The position numbers were made by a program, and so were the translations under genes. The notes beneath the pieces were generated by a model, which made no database searches, was not told where the DNA came from, and saw only the letters and a list, made by a program, of their open reading frames with translations. From Aquimarina sp. BL5 (GTDB lineage Bacteria > Bacteroidota > Bacteroidia > Flavobacteriales > Flavobacteriaceae), in the NCBI RefSeq assembly GCF_003443675.1, contig NZ_CP031963.1:5430501-5494500 (forward strand): 64,000 bases of DNA. Reading direction: 5' to 3'. How positions within the stretch are numbered: the first letter of the stretch is position 1; every line of letters begins with the position of its first letter. Below, piece after piece: positions 36,999 to 46,152 of the stretch.

Positions 36999-37868
36999 AT
37001 GATTTTAATAGCTGACGGTGGTTCCACTAAATGCGATTGGATTCTTCTAAATGAATCTGGCGAGATTGTGTTTAAAACCCGTACAGAAGGATTAAACCCT
37101 GCTGTATTTGAGAAGTCTTTACTAGAAAAAAGAGTTCGTGCTAATGCAGAGTTAACGGCACATAGCACAACAATTGATGCAGTTCACTTTTATGGAGCCG
37201 GATGTGGCACCGAAAAGCCAGCGGCTATGTTAAAGAAAGTATTTGAAGACTTTTTTGTCAATGCAGATGTGCTTGTTAGAGAAGACATGGTAGCAGCAGT
37301 ATATGCAGCTACAACAGAGCCTGGAATTGTTTGTATTTTGGGTACCGGATCCAATAGTTGTTATTATGACGGAGATGATATTCATATGGCAGTAGACTCT
37401 TTAGGGTATATCCTTATGGACGAAGCAAGTGGTAATTATTTTGGAAAACGGTTAATAAGAGATTACTACTATAAAAGAATGCCTCCAGAAGTTGCTGGAG
37501 AATTCGAGAAGCGTTTTGATCTATCTTCTGATTCTATAAAAGAGAATTTGTATAAAAAAGAAAATCCAAATACGTATCTAGCATCTTTTGCAGAGTTTAT
37601 TTTCACCAGTGAGCGTAATGGATATTTTTATAAAATTATTACAGAAGGTATTCAAGAATTTGTAGAAACAAGAGTATTGTGTTTTCCTGAAGCTCAAAAT
37701 GTTCCGGTTCACTTCATTGGGTCTATAGCACATTTTAGTGAGGATATTATTAGAGCAGCAGTATGGCCATACCATTTAACAGTAGGAAATATTGTAAGAA
37801 GACCAATTGATGGTATTATAGATTACTACAGAAATGATGTGCTGAAAAAGAAACCAAATAACGTATAG
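36999..37868 (+). CDS. BadF/BadG/BcrA/BcrD-type ATPase, N-acetylglucosamine-kinase-like
   Basis: 289 residues of the ASKHA sugar-kinase fold. It has phosphate 1 motif IADGGSTKCDW, the segment YGAGCG, and the adenosine/phosphate 2 region CILGTGSNSC. The family contains eukaryotic-type GlcNAc kinases and glucosamine kinases, and Bacteroidota homologues of this length are generally called that. It sits behind its own leader after the gapA terminator. The substrate (GlcNAc, glucosamine or other) is not decided by the sequence. Confidence 0.8.
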   Translation: MILIADGGSTKCDWILLNESGEIVFKTRTEGLNPAVFEKSLLEKRVRANAELTAHSTTIDAVHFYGAGCGTEKPAAMLKKVFEDFFVNADVLVREDMVAAVYAATTEPGIVCILGTGSNSCYYDGDDIHMAVDSLGYILMDEASGNYFGKRLIRDYYYKRMPPEVAGEFEKRFDLSSDSIKENLYKKENPNTYLASFAEFIFTSERNGYFYKIITEGIQEFVETRVLCFPEAQNVPVHFIGSIAHFSEDIIRAAVWPYHLTVGNIVRRPIDGIIDYYRNDVLKKKPNNV

Positions 37869-37897
37869 ACATAGATACCAGGAAAAGAAAGGAGTGA

Positions 37898-38272
37898 TTA
37901 ATGATAATGTTCTAATATTATTAAATTTTCTCCTTTTTCCATTTTCCATAAACTGGCCACAAAAAAGTATCCGCTTTTAAAATCTTCATAATCACAACCT
38001 ACGAAATAATCATCGTCATCTTTGATGATTTTTTCGCAGATATGATGTTTCATGCTGTCGTTCCAGAAACTTTCATTTTCTTCTTTTTCAATCCAATCAA
38101 TAACATCTCTTTCCGAAATAATTCCTAATTGGGTATCCTTGTTTAATATAAGTTTATCAACTTCAGCCTCCTTGAGATATTTAACAAACTCATTACTAAT
38201 GACTTCTTCTTTCCATATTTTTTTGGAATCCCAGTTCATTAGGTATTTTGTATTTTCCTTATGTATTTTCAC
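37898..38272 (-). CDS. Hypothetical cytoplasmic protein
   Basis: 124 residues, acidic, with no signal peptide, membrane helix or recognisable motif. It contains the segments WDSKKIWKEEVISNEFVKYL and IISERDVIDWIEKEENESFW. An internal Met at residue 12 is an alternative start. It is convergent with the sugar kinase and lies 48 bases downstream of, and on the same strand as, the HK gene, so it might be the last gene of the nir operon. It could equally have its own promoter. I do not recognise a family. Confidence 0.6.
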   Translation of the reverse strand: MKIHKENTKYLMNWDSKKIWKEEVISNEFVKYLKEAEVDKLILNKDTQLGIISERDVIDWIEKEENESFWNDSMKHHICEKIIKDDDDYFVGCDYEDFKSGYFFVASLWKMEKGENLIILEHYH

Positions 38273-38320
38273 GTTACTTTTTTGGGGAATATAGTGCGCA
38301 AAAATATATAATTTTACTTA

Positions 38321-40150
38321 TTATATGGTGTAATTTAAGGTAATTCTTGTGCCTTTTCCAGGTGTAGAGCTTATAAAGATTCTACCATTTATATAATTCA
38401 TACGTTCTTTCATAAAGAACAGCCCCATTCCACCTTCTGCATTATTTTTCGGCTTAGTTGGAATATTGTCAAGATCGAATCCTTGACCATTATCATCTAT
38501 GGTAATGCTTAAAATTGATTCTGAGCTGTTTATGGAAATTAGAATATAATCTGATGTTGCATATTTAATGGCATTATTCACTGCTTCTTGAGTTACTCGA
38601 TACAAGTTTGTTTCTACTAAAGAATCAAAACGAGGTTCAGTATCGGATTTGTTTTCAAAAACAATATTCTTACCTGTCAGTTTAGAGAGCTCCTTTGCCA
38701 TTTTCTGAAGGGCAATACTAATTCCATAATCTTTTAATTCTGGAGGAGTGAGATTAAATGTGGCCGTTCTGATACCTAATATCAGATCTTTGGATAGTTT
38801 TTTGAGCCCTTCAATTTTTTGATTTGTCTTTTCAATGTTGTCAGTATTAATCGACTCAATATTAAACTTTAAGGCAGTGAGCATTTGTCCGATGCTATCG
38901 TGGATCTCTTTCGCAATTCGTTTTCTTTCCTCTTCCTGAGCTTCAACGATCATACTTGCGTTAGACTTTTGTATTTCCTCTTTTTGTTGATATTCTAAAT
39001 CATTTAATCGTTCAATTTCTTGCTGTGCCTCTTTTCTTTTGGAGATATCAGAGCAAAGCACCAATCTTTCCGAATTACCAGATTCTTTAAATACATTAAG
39101 GATGGAAATGTCTAACCACATCTTTTTGCCATCGTTAGAGGTAAATTCAAATTCTTCATTAAAAACACCTCCTTTATTTTGAGAAATAAGTCGAAGTAGC
39201 CTGTTTGTTTGCAGCTCACTTAAATTCATAAGCTCAGCTAGGTTTTTTGAATCGTATCCTTGATTCATATCTAGTACTTTACCGAAACGTTCTCCCAGAC
39301 TTTTTACCATACCTAGTTCATTAACTCGAGCATATAATAAAGTCTGATCTAAAGCTTTGGTGAGTGATAATAACTCTTGTACATTTTTATTTTGAATTTT
39401 TCTTAGTTTTTCGGCATTAGAAGCCATATCCGTAGCTTCTTTTTGCGAAGAAAGAAGATCAGATATGTTTTTTTTGATACTCAATGCCACAGGCCTGAAT
39501 AAAAGGACAAATTCAAAAATCAGAATTAAAATAATTAAGCAAAACAGTATGTATTCTATCTTTTTAAGCCTAGATATTTTTTCTTGAGCATCTTTTTCAT
39601 ATCTAAACACAATGGCATCCATTTGTTTAAGAAAAAAGGGTTCATTAAAAATCACACTCTCGAGATGAGGTTGTAGAACTTCAGGATTAATGGAATCTTT
39701 TTTTGCTATTGACAGTATTTGCAGGCTATTTTCATATATGGTTTCGAAATAAGGTTGTAGAACCAAAAACATTCGTTTTATTTCTGTGCTATCATTTTTT
39801 CCTTTAGGTATAGAGTCATTGTATCTTTTAAGTCTTTCGTGGGATGTTTTCCAAAGATCTATTGTTGTTTCTAATTCTGATAGATATCGTTTTTTTGATT
39901 TGTCGTTTTTAATATATGACAGTAGTAAAATTTCTTTAGATAATTTTTGACTAAGCATTCGTTGTCTACCAGAAATATTGATAATCTTAGAATCATCAAT
40001 TTGGGAACTGAGATATTGTTGAATAAAAAATTGTGCCCCAATGGTAAATACAGCAATAGCTCCTAAAGCAATAATATAAATCTTACTTAGGCGATTAAAA
40101 GTTTGATGATCTAATGACGTTAACTTGTTCAATGCAAATAAATTATGCAA
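38321..40150 (-). CDS. NIT/PilJ-type sensor histidine kinase of the nitrate locus
   Basis: 609 residues. Transmembrane helix 1 (about 24-45) is followed by a periplasmic four-helix region containing ISGRQRMLSQKLSKEIL (60-74), the hallmark of NarX/PilJ-like nitrate-sensing N-termini. Helix 2 is at about 199-220. A linker and PAS domain (about 265-370) follow, then a HisKA_3 domain with EEERKRIAKEIHDS (phospho-acceptor His417) and a HATPase domain (DNGQGFD, GGMGLFFMKER). It overlaps the DUF4202 gene by 8 bases and is last in the nirB-nirD-DUF4202 run. The NarL-type regulator at 45452 is the probable partner; nitrate or nitrite sensing is inferred. Confidence 0.9.
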   Translation of the reverse strand: MHNLFALNKLTSLDHQTFNRLSKIYIIALGAIAVFTIGAQFFIQQYLSSQIDDSKIINISGRQRMLSQKLSKEILLLSYIKNDKSKKRYLSELETTIDLWKTSHERLKRYNDSIPKGKNDSTEIKRMFLVLQPYFETIYENSLQILSIAKKDSINPEVLQPHLESVIFNEPFFLKQMDAIVFRYEKDAQEKISRLKKIEYILFCLIILILIFEFVLLFRPVALSIKKNISDLLSSQKEATDMASNAEKLRKIQNKNVQELLSLTKALDQTLLYARVNELGMVKSLGERFGKVLDMNQGYDSKNLAELMNLSELQTNRLLRLISQNKGGVFNEEFEFTSNDGKKMWLDISILNVFKESGNSERLVLCSDISKRKEAQQEIERLNDLEYQQKEEIQKSNASMIVEAQEEERKRIAKEIHDSIGQMLTALKFNIESINTDNIEKTNQKIEGLKKLSKDLILGIRTATFNLTPPELKDYGISIALQKMAKELSKLTGKNIVFENKSDTEPRFDSLVETNLYRVTQEAVNNAIKYATSDYILISINSSESILSITIDDNGQGFDLDNIPTKPKNNAEGGMGLFFMKERMNYINGRIFISSTPGKGTRITLNYTI

Positions 40151-40727
40151 TAGCTTGCTTAATCAAATCTAACCCTTTTTCTGTATATGATAAATTTAGT
40201 GCTGCTTGGTGACCTTTTTCCGACATTTTTTTCCAGGTTTTTTGTAAAATATCAATCACCTTTTCATCGGTATGTTTTTCGTAGAATTCCGAGTAATAAA
40301 ATTCCAGAAATACTAAGCAGATGACATCCTCTAATATTTGAGTATCCTCATCTTTTTTTAATTTTTTCTTTTGTATAAGAAAAGAGACTCTATCTATGAT
40401 TTCTTTCTCATATCCTACTTCTTGAAGTATCTCTGAAGCTTTTTCTGCATGAAACTTTTTTAACTCTTCCCTCCATTTTAAGTAACCCACTCGATCCATT
40501 GGATAGTTGTTACGAGGAATTTCCCATCTGCATAAATGCTGAGCTCTAGCAGCTAACTGTAATACTTCTGGCGCTTCAGAAGTATAAGTATTAAGAATTT
40601 GGCTCATTCGTTGACCATAGATCAATTCTTTCGAAATAGATTCTCCGTTAACGATTTCTTTATTAGGATCCTTTGCATTTTCATTGTCAAAAAGAGAAAA
40701 TGCTTCGGTTAATTTTGTGGTTAGCAT
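40143..40727 (-). CDS. DUF4202 family protein
   Basis: 194 residues matching DUF4202, a small helical family with conserved ARAQHLCRWEIPR and a C-terminal GLDLIKQA-like segment. The His/Arg-rich motif resembles an HD-type arrangement, but no activity is known. It lies 56 bases after nirD and overlaps the start of the histidine kinase gene. Genes of this family are often found beside assimilatory nitrite reductase, which fits here. A part in nitrate/nitrite assimilation is inferred from context only. Confidence 0.85.
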   Translation of the reverse strand: MLTTKLTEAFSLFDNENAKDPNKEIVNGESISKELIYGQRMSQILNTYTSEAPEVLQLAARAQHLCRWEIPRNNYPMDRVGYLKWREELKKFHAEKASEILQEVGYEKEIIDRVSFLIQKKKLKKDEDTQILEDVICLVFLEFYYSEFYEKHTDEKVIDILQKTWKKMSEKGHQAALNLSYTEKGLDLIKQAIA

Positions 40728-40783
40728 ATAAGTAATATATATTATAATACCTGCTAAAGTAAGGCTTTTAGTAATAAAATATA

Positions 40784-41161
40784 TTATTCTTCGAAACCAA
40801 TAAATACGGTATCATCTTCTATTTTTACTGGATATGTTGCAATAGCTGTTAGATTTCCATTCAGATTTTCACCAGTTTCTAGTGAAAATGTTTTTTTATG
40901 AAGAGGACACGCAACCTTAGGTACTCCATTATGGTCTCCAATCATCCCTCTACTAAGTACCATTTCATTTTTTTCAGGCGATAAGTTTTGGGTTGCATAC
41001 CATTTGTTTAGTCTGATAAAGTTAAATACAGCAATTTGTAGGTCTTTATATTTAACGCATGCTCCTCCATCTTTTGGGAAAGCATTAACTGAGGCAGCTT
41101 TAAACCAAACTTTTACATCTTCCAATCTAGTGGTTTTATATTTTGTTAGAATTTCTTCCAT
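40784..41161 (-). CDS. nirD: Nitrite reductase small subunit
   Basis: A 125-residue Rieske-like fold. It keeps one half of the cluster motif (VACPLHKKTFSLETGE) but lacks the first Cys-x-His pair, as is usual for NirD, so it probably carries no iron-sulfur cluster. It pairs with NirB for NADH-dependent reduction of nitrite to ammonium in the cytoplasm. It is 26 bases downstream of nirB. Confidence 0.93.
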   Translation of the reverse strand: MEEILTKYKTTRLEDVKVWFKAASVNAFPKDGGACVKYKDLQIAVFNFIRLNKWYATQNLSPEKNEMVLSRGMIGDHNGVPKVACPLHKKTFSLETGENLNGNLTAIATYPVKIEDDTVFIGFEE

Positions 41162-41187
41162 GTTGTTTTGAATTATAAGCTATTTTA

Positions 41188-43707
41188 TTATTTCCAAGGT
41201 TCTGGCATTTTCTGTTCTCTCATAGGCACAAAAACAATGTTGTCATCCTCTTCGTCACTATTCACAAAGTGGTTAAATCGTTTCATTATTTCAGGGTCAT
41301 TGATAGCCTGAGTCCATTCACATTCAAACTTGTTGACTAAAGTTTTCATTTCATTTTCTAAATCCATAGCAATTCCTAACTTATCGTCAATAATTACTTC
41401 TTTTAAATAATCTAACCCACCTTCCAGACGTTCTTGCCAAGCTGCTGTTCTTTGTAACGGTTTTGCAGTACGCATATAGAACATTAAATAACGGTCTAAG
41501 TATTTAATCACGGTTTCGTTATCAATTTGTTCAGCAAACAATTCAGCATGCCTAGGTGTTGCTCCACCGTTTCCACCTACATATAGGTTCCATCCACCCT
41601 CTACTGCGATTAAACCAAAATCTTTTCCTCTTGCTTCGGCACATTCACGGATACATCCAGAAACTCCACCTTTAATTTTATGAGGAGCACGAATTCCTCT
41701 GTATCTATTTTCAAGCTCTATACCAAAACTTACGCTTTCATCCATACCATAACGACACCAAGTTGATCCTACGCAGGTTTTTACTGTACGTAAAGATTTG
41801 CCGTACGCATGACCACTTTCAAAACCATTGTTAATTAAATCTTTCCATATTAACGGTAATTGATTTAATGTTGCGCCAAATAAATCGATACGGACACCAC
41901 CAGTTACTTTTGTGTATAAGTCATACTTTTTAGCAATTTCTCCTAATGCGATTAATTTATCAGGTGTAATTTCTCCTCCAGGAACTCTAGGTACTACAGA
42001 ATAGGTTCCATTTCGCTGTATGTTTGCCAAAAAGCGATCGTTAGAATCCTGAATGGCATATTCTTTATTAGCTGTATCTGCATTAATGGTAGCCATTAAG
42101 GAGGCAATTAGCGGTTTACATAATTCGCAACCGTGACCTCCGTTTCCGTGATTGTCTAGTACTTCATCAAATTTGGTGTATCCTTTTACTTGGATGATTT
42201 TATATAAATCCTGTCTGCTTAGCTCAAAATGCTCACAAACCCCATCTTTTATTTCAATACCTAAGGATTTTAGAGTAGCATTAGTTAAATCGGTAACCAT
42301 AGGTTTACAACCACCACATCCGGTACCAGCTTTTGTGCAACCAATTACTCCGGCAACATCTGTAGCTTCTCCGTTTTCAATAGCACCACAAATTTGTCCT
42401 TTAGTAACACTTTCACAAGAACAGATTTGAGCGTCATCGGGTAGATCCATAACATTCCCAAGAAGCCCACCTCCATCACCACCGCGACTACCTAATATAA
42501 GATCTTCTGGTTCTTCCGGAAGTTTTATTCCGTTAATGTAAATTTGGAATAAGGAGTTATAATCTGATGAATCACCAATTAAAATCCCACCTAAAAGTTT
42601 TTTACCGTCTTTGGAAACATTTATTTTTTTATAAATGCCTTTACGTTTATTTTCATAGGTAATTTCATCTATTACTTCTTTTGCTTCATTAAGTGCATCG
42701 CCAAAGCTTGCTACTTCGGTGCCAATTAGTTTTAATTGAGTTGACATATCAATGGATTCCGGCATTTCAGCATTACCACCGGTAATTTGTTGTACAGCGA
42801 CTTCTGCCATATCATATCCCGGAGCGACTAAACCATATATCATTTTGTTTAGCAATGCACATTCTCCTATAGCATAAATGTTTTCGTCAGAAGTTTGCAT
42901 TTTTTGATTTACAATAATACCACCGCGAGTTCCAACTTCTAACCCACATTCTTTTGCTACTTCATCGCGAGGACGAATACCCGCAGATACTACGAGCATA
43001 TCTACTTTTAATTCTGTATCGTCAACATATTGTAAACCTTCTATGGATTTTTCTCCTTGAAGAAATTGTGTTTGTTTCGAAAGATGAACTTTTAAACCTA
43101 AGTCCTCTATTTTGGCTTGTAACATATCACTCGCACCCTTATCCAGTTGTCTGGGCATAAGCCTTGGAGCGAATTCGACAACATGAGCGTTTAATCCTAA
43201 ATTTTTAACTGCATTTGCAGCTTCTAACCCTAATAATCCTCCTCCAAGAACTGCTGCTTCAGTTTTTCCTTGTGCTTTTAGTTTTTTAGCGTAAGCTTCT
43301 GTCGCTTCAAGATCTTCAATAGTTCTATAAACGAAAACTCCCTCTTTGTCAACACCCTGAATAGGAGGTACGAATGCAGAAGATCCTGTAGCTAATACTA
43401 AGTAATCATAAGTGTATGTGTCTCCACGATGATTAGCTACAGTTTTGTTTTCTCTATTGATCTCCGTAATCATTTCTGATGTATGAAGGTCAATGTTATT
43501 GTCTTTATACCAGTTAGCCGATGACATGCTCAAATCTTCTGCAGTTTTACCATCATAAAATTCACTTAGATGTACTCTGTCATATGCACGTCTTGGTTCT
43601 TCACCAAAAACTATAAGTTTATAATCGGTAAATTTTTCTGAGACCACAAACTTCTCACAAAACTTATAACCTACCATTCCATTGCCTATTATTACTACCT
43701 TCTTCAT
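41188..43707 (-). CDS. nirB: NADH-dependent nitrite reductase large subunit
   Basis: 839 residues, full length. Order: FAD domain (VIIGNGMVGYKF), NAD-binding domain (AAVLGGGLLGLEAA), a BFD-like [2Fe-2S] region (CSCESVTKGQ...GCTKAGTGCGGCKP, about 427-465) and the sulfite/nitrite reductase half. The latter has the sirohaem/[4Fe-4S] cysteines in TCVGSTWCRYG and GCIRECAEARG. It reduces nitrite to ammonium. It is first in the operon nirB-nirD-DUF4202-histidine kinase, and its promoter carries the nitrate box at 43728-43749. Confidence 0.97.
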   Translation of the reverse strand: MKKVVIIGNGMVGYKFCEKFVVSEKFTDYKLIVFGEEPRRAYDRVHLSEFYDGKTAEDLSMSSANWYKDNNIDLHTSEMITEINRENKTVANHRGDTYTYDYLVLATGSSAFVPPIQGVDKEGVFVYRTIEDLEATEAYAKKLKAQGKTEAAVLGGGLLGLEAANAVKNLGLNAHVVEFAPRLMPRQLDKGASDMLQAKIEDLGLKVHLSKQTQFLQGEKSIEGLQYVDDTELKVDMLVVSAGIRPRDEVAKECGLEVGTRGGIIVNQKMQTSDENIYAIGECALLNKMIYGLVAPGYDMAEVAVQQITGGNAEMPESIDMSTQLKLIGTEVASFGDALNEAKEVIDEITYENKRKGIYKKINVSKDGKKLLGGILIGDSSDYNSLFQIYINGIKLPEEPEDLILGSRGGDGGGLLGNVMDLPDDAQICSCESVTKGQICGAIENGEATDVAGVIGCTKAGTGCGGCKPMVTDLTNATLKSLGIEIKDGVCEHFELSRQDLYKIIQVKGYTKFDEVLDNHGNGGHGCELCKPLIASLMATINADTANKEYAIQDSNDRFLANIQRNGTYSVVPRVPGGEITPDKLIALGEIAKKYDLYTKVTGGVRIDLFGATLNQLPLIWKDLINNGFESGHAYGKSLRTVKTCVGSTWCRYGMDESVSFGIELENRYRGIRAPHKIKGGVSGCIRECAEARGKDFGLIAVEGGWNLYVGGNGGATPRHAELFAEQIDNETVIKYLDRYLMFYMRTAKPLQRTAAWQERLEGGLDYLKEVIIDDKLGIAMDLENEMKTLVNKFECEWTQAINDPEIMKRFNHFVNSDEEDDNIVFVPMREQKMPEPWK

Positions 43708-43727
43708 GAGCTACGTATTTATATGTT

Positions 43728-43749
43728 CAAAATTAAGTATTAATACGTA
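43728..43749 (-). promoter_or_regulatory. Nitrate-box promoter of nirB
   Basis: On the minus strand, TACGTATTAATACTTA runs directly into TAATTTTG (43728-43735), a match to the Bacteroidota -7 box TAnnTTTG, 21 bases upstream of the nirB ATG. One arm is the variant TACGTA instead of TAAGTA. Confidence 0.7.
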
Positions 43750-43810
43750 TTTATTTAATAAGAATTACGTAATTATGACTGCTAGAAATTGAGAATTTTA
43801 AAATAATTCA

Positions 43811-43846
43811 TAAAAAAACCTGCGAAATTAGTTTCGCAGATTTTTT
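43811..43846 (-). terminator. Bidirectional-looking terminator after the porin gene
   Basis: The 8-bp stem CTGCGAAA / TTTCGCAG has a 4-base loop. There are T-runs on both strands (ATTTTTT on plus, GGTTTTTTT on minus). It ends the porin transcript on the minus strand. Confidence 0.85.
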
Positions 43847-43866
43847 ATGAATTTATTATTGGAGAC

Positions 43867-45201
43867 TTATTGTATTGGTTTAGGGCTCCATTTAAGGAAA
43901 TTAGGTTTAATAACTAACTGAACCCATCCCCAGTTTTGTAATCCACTTGCATTAGGCTGATTTTTTAGAAACTCCATTCCATCTGCAGCAAACATTTGAG
44001 AATATCCAACTTTTACTGATGCATAAGGGAGTAATTTTTGTGTAAATACGATATCCATTTCAGTTCCAAGGTATTTGTCAGCTTCTGATCCATCAGTATC
44101 ATTAATAAGAGTAGCTGCGGATGAGAAGTAATGTCCTTTTACAAGAAGGCTAGAGGATTTTCCAAGCTTAAAATTTGCTTTGGCATATATATCAGTTAAA
44201 CCAACAGAGTTTGCGTGGTTTCCAACATAAAAGTAATCCATATATCCGTTAAACTTATGATTAGTACCATAAAGAGGAAAGAAAGAATAGTTTTTTCCAT
44301 CCGTTTCGTCTTGATCTGTACCGCTTTGGATTTCAAAACCTCCTCCAATACCAACAGAACCAACTTTTCCATTGGCTTCTAGTCCAACTAAATATGCGGA
44401 AAGATCAGTGGATGGACTTGCAGGATCACTAGTGTCAGGACCTTCTCCTGCTTGTAGATAAGCATTTAAAGCAAGACCTACTCCTCCAAATTTAAACTTA
44501 GAGTGTGTACCAAATGTATGTGTATGATAGAATCCATCTGTAGCGGCTCCATTTACCACATTTTGAAAAGTATTATTTAATGCTAAAAAGCTAAGCGTTG
44601 CTTTTTCTGAAGCTTTCCAGGTTAGGTGTGCATACTCCATAGCTTTATAACTAAAAAAACCAGTAACATTATATATAGTTCCTGTTTGATTACCAGGAAG
44701 TGCATCTAGATCATTTTGACTAAATGCAAAACCAAGATCCAATTTAATCTTTTCGTTTCCATATCTTATTAAAGCTAAATCATGAAAACGACCTTGTAAT
44801 GCCCAGTCTAAACCACCTAAGATTCTCTGATCATCATATGATATCATTTGTCGACCTACTTTAGTAGACCAACCTTTTCCAAAAGCCAAAGACGCCCAGG
44901 CTTCTGCAATTTGCAAATTATTATTAGCATCATTATCCAGAATCTGTCTGGTATCTCCCCATACTCTAACATCCTGAACACTAAAATGAGCTTTGAATTT
45001 TTCGGAAGTATATCCGAATTTTAGTCTGGCTCTCTGCTGTACAAAAGCTGCAGGATCAGCTCCTTGAGGAACTAAACTATTGAATCCGTGACGATATTCA
45101 AATCGATCTCTAAAATCTAAATCAACACTTAATTCCTGAGCTTTCCCCTTAAATACTAACACTAATAATAGTAGTATAGCATAATGTAACTTGTTTTTCA
45201 T
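43867..45201 (-). CDS. Outer-membrane porin, alginate-export-like family
   Basis: 444 residues. A signal peptide (1-21, ending GKAQ) is followed by an amphipathic beta-strand pattern through to the C-terminus (WVQLVIKPNFLKW), with FRDRFEYRHGF and VGRQMISYDDQRILGG. This matches the alginate-export/OprD-like porin group often found with denitrification or nitrate genes. It is monocistronic, with its own nitrate-box promoter and terminator, and lies between nirB and the response regulator. It probably lets nitrate or nitrite cross the outer membrane; this is inferred from position and promoter. Confidence 0.8.
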   Translation of the reverse strand: MKNKLHYAILLLLVLVFKGKAQELSVDLDFRDRFEYRHGFNSLVPQGADPAAFVQQRARLKFGYTSEKFKAHFSVQDVRVWGDTRQILDNDANNNLQIAEAWASLAFGKGWSTKVGRQMISYDDQRILGGLDWALQGRFHDLALIRYGNEKIKLDLGFAFSQNDLDALPGNQTGTIYNVTGFFSYKAMEYAHLTWKASEKATLSFLALNNTFQNVVNGAATDGFYHTHTFGTHSKFKFGGVGLALNAYLQAGEGPDTSDPASPSTDLSAYLVGLEANGKVGSVGIGGGFEIQSGTDQDETDGKNYSFFPLYGTNHKFNGYMDYFYVGNHANSVGLTDIYAKANFKLGKSSSLLVKGHYFSSAATLINDTDGSEADKYLGTEMDIVFTQKLLPYASVKVGYSQMFAADGMEFLKNQPNASGLQNWGWVQLVIKPNFLKWSPKPIQ

Positions 45202-45296
45202 CTCTTAAGTTTTTCGTTTGTTGCATAAGTGCGTTATGCACACTATTGCTATGTTCTTTTCAATTAATCCTATTAGCTGATGCATTAACTGAATAA

Positions 45297-45318
45297 CAAA
45301 TCTAAGTATTAATACTTA
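45297..45318 (-). promoter_or_regulatory. Nitrate-box promoter of the porin gene
   Basis: TAAGTATTAATACTTA (45303-45318) is a perfect 16-bp palindrome. Read on the minus strand it continues into TAGATTTG (45297-45304), matching TAnnTTTG. The leader to the porin ATG is about 90 bases. A further half site, ATACTTAG, lies near 45345. Confidence 0.75.
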
Positions 45319-45369
45319 TTTTTTGTATTTTTATTTAATAAAAATACTTAGTTATGATTTTAGGATCAT

Positions 45370-45377
45370 TAATTTTG
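45370..45377 (+). promoter_or_regulatory. Possible -7 element of the response-regulator gene
   Basis: TAATTTTG matches TAnnTTTG exactly and lies 74 bases upstream of the regulator ATG. The ATACTTAG half site is about 20 bases further upstream. Confidence 0.4.
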
Positions 45378-45451
45378 CAAAGCTATTTTTGAATTATTCC
45401 TATATTTGATGACTTTGGTGTTAAGATCAGTTTAATTATTTGTTAAGAAAT

Positions 45452-46138
45452 ATGGTAAGTATTGTATTGGTAGATGATCATTTTTTGGTAAGAGATGGTA
45501 TCCGCTCGCTTTTGGAAGATGAAAATCAATATGAGGTGATTGGTGAAGCATCTGATGGGCGCGAAGCTATAGCTTTAGTTCAGTCTCTGCAACCAGATAT
45601 TGTTATCTGTGATATAAGAATGCCCGAAATGTCAGGTATAGAGACAGTAGAGCAACTTACTGCTTTATCGGTGTCAGCTAAAACCATTATGTTATCGATG
45701 CACGATTCTGATGAATATATTCTACAATCTATAAATGCTGGAGCTGACGGATATTTGTTGAAGGATGCCAGTAAAGAAGAGTTTCTTAAAGCGTTATCAA
45801 CAGTAAGTAAAGGAAATAAGTATTTTAGTGGAGATGTGTCTTCAATATTGGTTAAAAATTTACTTAAAGGTGAAGAGAATGAGACTAAAGTGAAGGAAGT
45901 AGTTCAATTAACCAAAGAGAGTGTGAGCTTAAATAATAATCCGTTTGATCTTACAAAAAGAGAAAATCAAATACTAAAGTTGGCTGTTTCGGGTATGACT
46001 AATAAGGATATCGCAGCAGAACTGGATATAAGCAAAAGGACTACAGAAGTGCATCGCTTTAATTTGATGAAAAAAATGGGAGTTAAAAATGTGCTGGAAC
46101 TTAGTAATAAGGCCAGAAAATATAATATGATTTCCTGA
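45452..46138 (+). CDS. NarL/LuxR-type response regulator
   Basis: 228 residues from the ATG at 45452; an upstream in-frame TTG at 45440 would add four residues. The receiver domain has phospho-acceptor Asp54 (VICDIRMPEMSG) and conserved Lys in LLKDAS. The C-terminal LuxR-type helix-turn-helix is LTKRENQILKLAVSGMTNKDIAAEL. Most likely it is phosphorylated by the NIT-domain histidine kinase at 38321 and binds the nitrate boxes. NarL heptamers (TACYYMT) resemble the TACTTAA/T/G arms, which supports but does not prove this. Confidence 0.9.
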   Translation: MVSIVLVDDHFLVRDGIRSLLEDENQYEVIGEASDGREAIALVQSLQPDIVICDIRMPEMSGIETVEQLTALSVSAKTIMLSMHDSDEYILQSINAGADGYLLKDASKEEFLKALSTVSKGNKYFSGDVSSILVKNLLKGEENETKVKEVVQLTKESVSLNNNPFDLTKRENQILKLAVSGMTNKDIAAELDISKRTTEVHRFNLMKKMGVKNVLELSNKARKYNMIS

Positions 46139-46152
46139 CCTTATTTTTTTAC

